Below are positions 1 to 4,837 of a stretch of 9,162 bases of DNA, in pieces. The notes under the pieces were generated by a model, which saw nothing but the letters and a program-made list of their open reading frames with translations, did not search any database and was not told where the DNA came from. The DNA lies in the NCBI GenBank assembly GCA_030643665.1, contig DAOWKS010000057.1, positions 1 to 9,162 on the forward strand. The letters are read 5' to 3'. Position numbers and translations under genes: made by a program. Each line of letters starts with the position of its first letter. Within the stretch, counting starts at the first letter, position 1. This DNA comes from a bacterium (GTDB lineage: Bacteria; Patescibacteriota; Minisyncoccia; Minisyncoccales; JAGMAB01).

Positions 1-119
1 ACAATTTCAAGTTTTTCTTTGGCGGCAAATTCTTTCAGCTCAGCCAGCTGAGCTGAAAGAGAAAGAACCTGTCTTTCTTCCGACTCCGAAGATTTGCGAG
101 TGTAAATTATGTATCTCAT
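1..119 (-). CDS. Serine recombinase (resolvase/invertase family), N-terminal part only
   Basis: This is the first 39 codons of a gene that runs off the left edge of the window. The protein begins MRYIIYTRKSSESEERQVLS and continues with an amphipathic helix ending in EFAAKEKLEI. The pattern Y-x-R-K-S followed by a Q-rich stretch is the start of the serine recombinase catalytic domain. By family knowledge, Ser10 would be the nucleophile and Arg8 an active-site arginine. Large serine recombinases of this kind integrate, excise or invert DNA through a covalent serine intermediate. The start is firm, because an in-frame TAA lies 12 bases upstream of the ATG. No Shine-Dalgarno sequence is seen. The gene is divergent from the 463-1449 gene and lies beside a GC-rich repeat cluster. 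Whether it is intact, and whether it is a large (zinc-ribbon) type, cannot be seen here. Confidence 0.85.
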   Translation of the reverse strand, partial: MRYIIYTRKSSESEERQVLSLSAQLAELKEFAAKEKLEI

Positions 120-198
120 GGGTTTGTATTAAGAATGAAAAATTTTCTTTCGTTACTTAATCAACAATTTTCTTTTTCAGCCAAAAATGAATATAAAT

Positions 199-239
199 TG
201 ATGGCCGAGCGCCGAGCCGCAGCGAGGCGCGAGGCATCA
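199..239. repeat. GC-rich hairpin with two tandem G-A mismatches
   Basis: The 41 bases fold almost end to end. TGAT (199-202) pairs with ATCA (236-239), and G203 is a single-base bulge. GCC (204-206) pairs with GGC (233-235), then GA lies opposite GA (207-208 and 231-232). GCGCC (209-213) pairs with GGCGC (226-230), and a second GA lies opposite GA (214-215 and 224-225). GC then pairs with GC, leaving a CGCA loop at 218-221. Two nested modules of the form GCC-GA-GC...GC-GA-GGC are therefore visible. The same module recurs in the 95-bp repeat and in the pilT insertion. Whether it acts as single-stranded DNA or as RNA is unknown. It is not protein coding. Confidence 0.75.
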
Positions 240-262
240 AAAAGTTTGCCGAATCCTGACTG

Positions 263-357
263 GCGGAGTATATTGAATATAGCTCGAACGAATTTTCGGC
301 CTCGCCGCGCGAAGCGCGGCTCGGGTCGGCCTGCGCGGCGGCTTCGCCGCATTCTTT
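263..357 (+). repeat. Left arm of a perfect 95-bp inverted repeat
   Basis: This 95-base sequence is identical to the reverse complement of 1543-1637. It begins with an AT-rich part containing TATTGAATAT and continues into a GC-rich part with two hairpins. The first is GCCGCGC (304-310), loop GAA, GCGCGGC (314-320), enclosed by outer GGCC/GGCC pairing at 298-301 and 328-331. The second is GCGGC (338-342), loop TTC, GCCGC (346-350). Identity over all 95 positions implies recent duplication or ongoing gene conversion. It lies between the divergent recombinase and 463 genes. It is probably a copy of a genome-wide dispersed repeat, but that cannot be tested from one window. Confidence 0.95.
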
Positions 358-363
358 CCAAAC

Positions 364-407
364 TACCAAAGAACCGGAAAAATATCGGCTCGAGCCACAT
401 TTTGGTA
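364..407. repeat. Foldback next to the left repeat arm
   Basis: TACCAAA at 364-370 is the reverse complement of TTTGGTA at 401-407, and the perfect 10-base palindrome GGCTCGAGCC lies between them at 387-396. Together they could form a cruciform or an RNA hairpin just inside the left inverted-repeat arm. The stem is short, so chance cannot be excluded. No counterpart is visible beside the right arm. Confidence 0.4.
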
Positions 408-462
408 AAAGAAAATTTTTCGTGAAAGTCGAAATAATTACTTAACTAAAAAGATCAAATTT

Positions 463-1449
463 ATGAACAATCAAAAAGGTTTAGCTCCAATAATTATAAT
501 CATTTTAATCATTATTGGTCTTGCTGGAGGAATTCTGGCCTGGCAGTATTTAGGAACCCCGAAAGAAAAAGCGAAATCACCAGAAGAAAAAATATCCGAA
601 GAGAAAAAAGAAGTGGTAAAGGAAAAAATCGCTGACTGGAAAACTTACAGGAATGAGTGGTATGGATTTGAACTAACTTTCCCTGAAAGATGGAAAGGAT
701 ATGAAGTTAAGGAAGAAAGGGAGGGAATAGAATTTAGCCTTCAACATTCAAAAGATAAAGAGTATCGCCCGGTTTTTGGTATTATGGTTTTCCCTAAAGA
801 AATCTGGGAACAATCTCAATCTAAAGAAAGCTCGAATGTCGGTACTTTTATAGCCGAAAAAGGAAACAATGTTTTTAGTTATTATTTATGGAAAACCTAT
901 GGTGACGAAGGTTATATTGGATTTCCAGAAGCTATTGCCGATGAAATTTATCAAGGTCCATTTTTTGATGTACAAACAAAAATTATTCCTACTTTTAAAT
1001 TGATCGATCTTGGTGTTTGCGAATATCGTAAAGGAGAGTACGAAATGCGGGTTTATGACTCTCAGGGGAGGGTTACAGGTTTAATCAATGGTGAGATCAA
1101 AGAAGAAGTTCCAAATGCATTTTATGATCCTGAAAGTGGAGGCGTGGCTATTTTTGATCCTAAAAACTCTTATGTATATGAACTTTTTGGCATAAAAGAA
1201 GGCAATTATCAATTTGGAAAATCTTCTATTCAGGGAGCAGAAGCAGTTACTTTTAACGCCATTAATATTCCTATTTTCCCCGGAGAAACTCATCGATATA
1301 AATTTGATTGGGATGCTTTACTTCGAAAAGAAGAGGGCGCAACTCTTTTGATCGACGCTGATGGAGATGGCGTATTTGAAAAAACAATTAATTCTGATAT
1401 TAAGCTTACATGCTGGGAATTTATTGCCATTACGGGGACCGAACAATAA
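463..1449 (+). CDS. Membrane-anchored extracytoplasmic protein with PsbP-like region
   Basis: This 328-residue protein has no function I can name. Residues 1-6 (MNNQKG) precede a strongly hydrophobic segment of about 22 residues rich in isoleucine, resembling an uncleaved anchor or a class III-like signal. A charged Lys/Glu linker follows at about 34-58. Residues about 59-85 (WKTYRNEWYGFELTFPERWK) resemble the YGF-x-FPxxW motif of PsbP-like domains found on many exported proteins. The C-terminal part is predicted beta-rich and contains DADGDGVFE at 298-306, a D-x-D-G-D-G calcium-loop-like motif. The most likely location is the outer face of the membrane. The start follows a TTTATG context with no Shine-Dalgarno sequence. 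The gene is alone between the two arms of a 95-bp inverted repeat and is convergent with comF. A relationship to pili is not shown. Confidence 0.8.
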   Translation: MNNQKGLAPIIIIILIIIGLAGGILAWQYLGTPKEKAKSPEEKISEEKKEVVKEKIADWKTYRNEWYGFELTFPERWKGYEVKEEREGIEFSLQHSKDKEYRPVFGIMVFPKEIWEQSQSKESSNVGTFIAEKGNNVFSYYLWKTYGDEGYIGFPEAIADEIYQGPFFDVQTKIIPTFKLIDLGVCEYRKGEYEMRVYDSQGRVTGLINGEIKEEVPNAFYDPESGGVAIFDPKNSYVYELFGIKEGNYQFGKSSIQGAEAVTFNAINIPIFPGETHRYKFDWDALLRKEEGATLLIDADGDGVFEKTINSDIKLTCWEFIAITGTEQ

Positions 1450-1450
1450 T

Positions 1451-1490
1451 GTTGAGTTAAATTAAGCGAACTCTTTAACTAAACGTTTTT
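1451..1490 (+). terminator. Possible intrinsic terminator after the 463-1449 gene
   Basis: AGTTAAA (1455-1461) pairs with TTTAACT (1474-1480). Past a G-A mismatch, GTT (1451-1453) pairs with AAC (1482-1484), and a run of five T follows at 1486-1490. The stem is AT-rich and the loop is 12 bases, so the terminator is plausible but weak. An alternative pairing, GAGTT with AACTC, competes with it. Confidence 0.45.
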
Positions 1491-1511
1491 GACTTTCCGC
1501 TTTTTTGGAAT

Positions 1512-1548
1512 AATTTGCCGCCAAAGAAAAACTAAAATTGTTAAAGAA
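1512..1548 (+). pseudogene. Short remnant resembling the serine recombinase N-terminus
   Basis: Bases 1512-1533 are identical, over 22 positions, to the reverse complement of 10-31 in the recombinase gene. With one deleted base the similarity continues to the window's left edge. Translated with that one frame change, the remnant reads FAAKEKL, then K-I-V-K-E, matching FAAKEKLEIV of the intact copy. It stops where the right 95-bp repeat arm begins. The simplest reading is a scrap of a second recombinase gene, cut by the repeat. The fragment is too short to be sure. A shared recombination site embedded in the recombinase coding sequence is the alternative. Confidence 0.5.
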
Positions 1549-1637
1549 TGCGGCGAAGCCGCCGCGCAGGCCGACCCGAGCCGCGCTTCGCGCGGCGAGG
1601 CCGAAAATTCGTTCGAGCTATATTCAATATACTCCGC
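1543..1637 (-). repeat. Right arm of the perfect 95-bp inverted repeat
   Basis: This arm is the exact reverse complement of 263-357. Its outer end lies 10 bases beyond the comF stop codon. On this strand the main hairpin reads GGCC (1569-1572), GA, CCCGA, GCCGCGC (1580-1586), loop TTC, GCGCGGC (1590-1596), GA, GGCC (1599-1602). The stem thus has GA facing GA, as in the 199-239 hairpin. The left arm continues outward into the 199-239 hairpin, while the right arm stops at comF, so the right copy is the shorter one. It sits between convergent genes and could also slow transcription leaving comF. Confidence 0.95.
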
Positions 1638-1647
1638 ACCGCCAATT

Positions 1648-2313
1648 TTATCCCCGGGCGATGACAATGCCGATGACTTCTTGAACGCCGGCATTTTTTA
1701 AGATGCGGGCGCATTCCTCCATAGTTGAACCGGTAGTATAAATATCATCAATTAAAAGGACTTTTTTTCCTCTCACAAGTTCGGGATTTTTACAAACAAA
1801 AACTCCTTTAATATTTTCTTTTCTTTGTTCTTTAGAAAGTTCAATCTGCTCACGGGTTTGTTTTGTTTTTACCAAGACATTGTCTACAACAGAAATTTTA
1901 AAAAAACAAGACAATTCCTTGGCAATTTCTTTTGCCTGATTAAATCCCCGCCATTTCAATCTTTTTCTGTCTAAAGGAACAGGAATTAACACAGAATTAT
2001 TATCGGGCGAAAAATTCTGTTCAGTTGCCAGTAATTGGAAATGGTCTATAATTAAAGAAGACAAAGGTTTTGCCAGTTCTTTAATAAAAGGTTTGTATTT
2101 AAATTTTTGGATTAAATTTTTGTTTAATGGTTTTTGATAATTCATAGCCCAATACAAGTCATCAAGATTTTTACCCTGATGTTTTTGATGAAATTCAGAA
2201 ATTTCCAAAATGCTTTCGCAGTCCTGACAAAGATAATTACCTTCTTTTCCGCAATTAAGACAAAAACAAGGAAAGAGGAGATTTACAATAAAATCGCGAA
2301 TTTTTTTCCACAT
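1648..2313 (-). CDS. comF: ComF family phosphoribosyltransferase-like competence protein
   Basis: This 221-residue protein has the standard ComF layout. An N-terminal zinc ribbon uses Cys18-x2-Cys21 and Cys29-x2-Cys32, with an extra Cys16. It is followed by a type I phosphoribosyltransferase fold. Visible hallmarks are RGFNQAKEIA in the middle and the PRPP-binding loop IDDIYTTGST at 188-197. ComF proteins are cytoplasmic and are required for natural transformation in several bacteria, where they are thought to help handle incoming single-stranded DNA. The length is typical and both ends look intact. The gene is divergent from pilM across 34 bases, which supports a link to pilus-based DNA uptake (inference). 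The stop codon lies 10 bases from the right 95-bp repeat arm. GntX-type proteins of other roles share this architecture, so the family call is firmer than the function. Confidence 0.9.
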   Translation of the reverse strand: MWKKIRDFIVNLLFPCFCLNCGKEGNYLCQDCESILEISEFHQKHQGKNLDDLYWAMNYQKPLNKNLIQKFKYKPFIKELAKPLSSLIIDHFQLLATEQNFSPDNNSVLIPVPLDRKRLKWRGFNQAKEIAKELSCFFKISVVDNVLVKTKQTREQIELSKEQRKENIKGVFVCKNPELVRGKKVLLIDDIYTTGSTMEECARILKNAGVQEVIGIVIARG

Positions 2314-2340
2314 TGCACTTTTTATTTAAGATGATATAAT
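2313..2340 (+). promoter_or_regulatory. Promoter of the pil operon, overlapping the comF start
   Basis: A perfect -10 box TATAAT is at 2335-2340, and a partial -35 box TTGCAC is at 2313-2318, with a 16-base spacer. The -35 box overlaps the comF start codon on the other strand. Transcription would begin at about 2346-2348, on or next to the pilM ATG, so a leaderless transcript is predicted. The AT-rich core could also serve comF on the minus strand (TATATT or TATTAT read in reverse), which would couple the two genes. Confidence 0.65.
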
Positions 2341-2347
2341 ATATTTA

Positions 2348-3415
2348 ATGATTTGGACACCATTAGAACTTATTCCAAAAAAATGTTTGGGTATAGATAT
2401 TGGCACATCTTCTATTAAAATAGTGGAGCTTTCACGTTGGGGAGAAAGAAAAAAACTGGACAATTACGGTGAAATAACAGCCCAGGCATTTTATCAAAAG
2501 ACATTTCGGACTTTTGACAAGAATACCCTTTTGCTTTCCAATCAAGATATTTCCCGAGCCATAAAAGCAGTGTTCAATGAGGCAAAAATTAAAACCCGCA
2601 AGGCCGTATTTTCTATACCTGATTTCTCGTCTTTTTTTACTAATTTTGAATTGCCGCCAATGACTAAAAAAGAATTATCGCAGGCCGTAATCTTTGAAGC
2701 CCGACGCCATGTTCCTCTTCCCTTAACCGAAGTTGTCTTAGATTGGCAAATTATTGAAGGTGAAGTAAGTTCCCAAAAGAAAAGCAAATTAAAAATTCTT
2801 TTAGTGGCTGTTCCCAAAGAAGTTATTAATCAATATCAGGAAATTGCCAAGCTTTCCAATCTTAAACTTTTTAGCTTGGAGGCCGAGGTCTTTGGTCTTT
2901 TACGTTCTTTAATTAAAGAAGAAAAACAAATTATTGCTTTGGTAGATATCGGAGCCCAAAGCACTACCTGCAGTATTGTTGAGAACCGAGTTTTAAAAAT
3001 ATCCCATAGTTTTGATATGGCCGGAAATGAATTAACCCAGGCGCTTTCTAAAGGATTGAGCGTGGATTACAAGGAAGCAGAGGCGCTCAAAAAAAAATAT
3101 GGCATTTTCTCTGATGAATTTAATGTCAGGGAAATTTGCTTGCCTTTAATTGATGTAATTTTAAGAGAAATTGACAAGGTTTTTACAAATTTTTCGCAAC
3201 TTGAAGAAAAAGCGGTTCAAAAGATCATAATCGCCGGCTCTTCCGCTTTTCTTCCCGGGTTAAAAGAATATTTTCAAGACCATTTTAAAAAAGAAATAAA
3301 AATTGCTGAGCCGTTTCCTGATATTTTTTACCCGCCGATTTTACAAAAAACATTGAAAAAAATGGGTCCGGCTTATGCCATAGCAATTGGTATGGCGCTG
3401 CGCGGACTGGAATAA
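2348..3415 (+). CDS. pilM: Type IV pilus assembly ATPase-fold protein PilM
   Basis: This 355-residue cytoplasmic protein has the actin/FtsA-like fold of PilM. The first phosphate motif is GIDIGTSSIKIVEL at 15-28. The second is ALVDIGAQSTT at about 197-207, and the adenosine-site motif is IIIAGSSAFLPGL at 293-305. PilM binds the N-terminal tail of PilN and so links the inner-membrane alignment complex to the motor side of the pilus machine. It is the first gene of the operon, and the next gene starts 5 bases after its stop. The start lies 7 bases past a TATAAT box with no Shine-Dalgarno sequence, consistent with leaderless translation. Residues 5-12 (PLELIPKK) resemble the PilM-binding tail of the adjacent PilN (MEIIPKK); the meaning is unknown. 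Confidence 0.93.
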   Translation: MIWTPLELIPKKCLGIDIGTSSIKIVELSRWGERKKLDNYGEITAQAFYQKTFRTFDKNTLLLSNQDISRAIKAVFNEAKIKTRKAVFSIPDFSSFFTNFELPPMTKKELSQAVIFEARRHVPLPLTEVVLDWQIIEGEVSSQKKSKLKILLVAVPKEVINQYQEIAKLSNLKLFSLEAEVFGLLRSLIKEEKQIIALVDIGAQSTTCSIVENRVLKISHSFDMAGNELTQALSKGLSVDYKEAEALKKKYGIFSDEFNVREICLPLIDVILREIDKVFTNFSQLEEKAVQKIIIAGSSAFLPGLKEYFQDHFKKEIKIAEPFPDIFYPPILQKTLKKMGPAYAIAIGMALRGLE

Positions 3416-3420
3416 AAATT

Positions 3421-3942
3421 ATGGAAATTATTCCGAAAAAAAAAGAAAAATTATTTCGTTGGCAGGAAACTTTATTTTATTCCTTAATCGGCCTGCTTTT
3501 GCTAACGATTTTAAGTTATTCTATTTTAAGTTATTTTCAAAAACAATCTTTAACAGAACTTCAAAACACGGAAGAACTTTTAATCAAACAAAAAACTCCG
3601 CAAAAAATTGAGCTGGAAAAAGAAATTTTAAATGAGCAGAAAAAAATCAATTATTTTTCCTTATTGCTTGACAGCCATCCATTTGCGACAAACTTTTTTA
3701 CTTTTTTGGAAAAAACCTCTCATCCTAAAATCAGGTATTCTCAAATTAATTTGAATCCATTAGAAGGACAGGCAATGGTTTCCGGTTATAGCGACAGTTT
3801 TTCGTCTTTAGGCCAGCAATTTCAAATTTTAAACCAAGAACCATCTATTCAGAAAGCAAATTTATCCAAAATTTCTTTAGAAAAAAGGGGAGAAATTAGT
3901 TTTACTTTTAATCTTTCCATTAACCCTAATTTATTTAAATAA
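3421..3942 (+). CDS. pilN: Type IV pilus inner-membrane protein PilN
   Basis: This 173-residue protein has a short cytoplasmic tail with MEIIPKK, which corresponds to the I-x-L-L-P type motif that PilN proteins insert into PilM. One membrane segment lies at about residues 17-39, followed by a probable coiled coil at about 43-73. A C-terminal domain with alternating strands ends in ISFTFNLSINP. It is bitopic, with most of the protein outside the membrane, and is expected to pair with PilO through the coiled coil and the ferredoxin-like domain. Assignment rests on this layout and on its place between pilM and pilO, because the sequence itself is fast evolving. No Shine-Dalgarno sequence precedes the ATG. 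Confidence 0.85.
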   Translation: MEIIPKKKEKLFRWQETLFYSLIGLLLLTILSYSILSYFQKQSLTELQNTEELLIKQKTPQKIELEKEILNEQKKINYFSLLLDSHPFATNFFTFLEKTSHPKIRYSQINLNPLEGQAMVSGYSDSFSSLGQQFQILNQEPSIQKANLSKISLEKRGEISFTFNLSINPNLFK

Positions 3943-3947
3943 AGTTT

Positions 3948-4484
3948 ATGTCTCGCGCCATTATTATTATTACCTGTCTTGGTTTACTCCTGATTTTTGC
4001 AATAGGGGCGGTTTTTTCCAAATACCAGGAAATGAATCTGCTTCAATTAGAAATCAAAAATAAGAACGCTGAACTTCAATATGAAAAAGAGTATTTTTCA
4101 AAACTTAGCGCTCTTTCAAAAAAATTGGAAAAATACAAAGAAAATCTTGCGAAAATCAATTCTGCTCTGCCAATAAATTCTCGTTTGCCCGATTTGTTAA
4201 ATTTTCTTCAAAAGTCCTGCTCTCAAACAGGTTTAGTTTTTAAAAAAATAGGTCCGTCCTCAACTGTCCCGCTAATCGAAGAGGGGGAAGAAAACCGGAA
4301 TCCAGAAATTCAGGAAACCGCTTTTAATATAGTTGTGGCTGGCTCTTATTCCGCTTTTAAAAACTTTCTGCGTATTTTAGAAAAATCAGCCAGAATGATT
4401 GGCGTTGAGAGTGTTTCTTTTTCATCTCCGGAAGAAGAAATTTCTTTTACATTTAATTTACGGCTTAAAATCTATTCATACTAA
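3948..4484 (+). CDS. pilO: Type IV pilus inner-membrane protein PilO
   Basis: This 178-residue protein starts almost directly with a membrane segment at about 4-24. A long Lys/Glu-rich coiled coil follows at about 26-70. A C-terminal domain contains LPDLLNFLQKSCSQTGL and GSYSAFKNFLRILEKSAR, the recurrent PilO pattern of helices packing on a ferredoxin-like sheet. It should form heterodimers with PilN on the outer side of the membrane and hold the alignment complex together. The gap to pilN is 5 bases. The C-terminal phrase ISFTFNLRLKI resembles the end of PilN (ISFTFNLSI), in keeping with the shared fold and possible common ancestry of the two proteins. Confidence 0.85.
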   Translation: MSRAIIIITCLGLLLIFAIGAVFSKYQEMNLLQLEIKNKNAELQYEKEYFSKLSALSKKLEKYKENLAKINSALPINSRLPDLLNFLQKSCSQTGLVFKKIGPSSTVPLIEEGEENRNPEIQETAFNIVVAGSYSAFKNFLRILEKSARMIGVESVSFSSPEEEISFTFNLRLKIYSY

Positions 4485-4501
4485 TTTGAAAATTAACACA
4501 T

Positions 4502-4825
4502 ATGGTTACATTTTTAGAAAAAAAAGACACACAAAAACAGCTTGTTTTAATCTTGGCAATTTTAATTACTGTTTTTATTATTTGGCAAGGTTTTTCTTTT
4601 ATTTCAGCGCAGAGCGAAAAAAAACCAGTTGTTTCTCAAGAATCGTTTAAGCCAACTAAAGAAGTTGAAATAGATTTTAAGATTTTAGAGAGTTCTTTTC
4701 TTACAGAACTTCAATCTTTTGAAGAAATTAAGCCAATTGAACAAGAAATCACAATCGGCCGGGAAAACCCATTCAGCGCCTATTCGCCAGAAGTACCTGA
4801 AGGCGAATTAGAAATTAAAAATTAG
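4502..4825 (+). CDS. Small PilP-like membrane protein of the pilus operon
   Basis: This 107-residue protein has a basic N-terminus, one membrane segment at about 12-36, and a short acidic outer region. Near its end is IGRENPFSAY (about 85-94), resembling the G-R-x-D/N-P-F motif that marks PilP proteins. Classical PilP is a lipoprotein of about 170-180 residues with a C-terminal beta domain that contacts the secretin PilQ. Here there is no lipobox cysteine and the beta domain is missing, because the protein stops about 13 residues after the motif. Its position after pilO is where pilP normally lies. I infer a reduced PilP that still binds PilN/PilO but has no secretin partner. The functional name is tentative. 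Confidence 0.7.
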   Translation: MVTFLEKKDTQKQLVLILAILITVFIIWQGFSFISAQSEKKPVVSQESFKPTKEVEIDFKILESSFLTELQSFEEIKPIEQEITIGRENPFSAYSPEVPEGELEIKN

Positions 4826-4837
4826 ACATTTCACATT

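Larger units (their letters stand above)
120..462. other. Non-coding repeat-bearing intergenic region
   Basis: This 343-base stretch between two divergent genes contains no convincing gene. Open frames crossing it are rich in Arg and Ala only because they read through GC-rich hairpins. It holds the 199-239 hairpin, the left inverted-repeat arm (263-357) and a weaker foldback (364-407). The promoters for the recombinase and for the 463 gene must lie here, but I see no clear -35/-10 pair for either. The base composition is sharply higher in GC than in the flanking genes. Confidence 0.7.

Noticed and set aside
199..357. CRISPR array
   Set aside because: There is only one copy of each element here, with no regular repeat-spacer pattern and no cas gene in the window.
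263..357. Bidirectional transcription terminator as sole explanation of the 95-bp repeat
   Set aside because: The left copy lies between divergent genes where no transcript needs ending, and there is no T-run directly after the hairpins on either strand.
135..425. Open frame of 96 codons rich in Arg, crossing the left repeat
   Set aside because: Its composition comes from reading through GC-rich hairpins, it resembles no known family, and the same repeat also leaves frames open on the opposite strand. It is a repeat artefact.
1489..1701. Open frame of 70 codons crossing the right repeat on the plus strand
   Set aside because: It is the repeat arm translated, overlaps the 3' end of comF, and shares its middle with the minus-strand frame of the left arm only because the DNA is duplicated.
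4399..4650. Overlapping gene between pilO and the PilP-like gene
   Set aside because: It lies in another frame over two well-supported genes, and its protein has no family resemblance and an odd Phe/Lys-rich composition.
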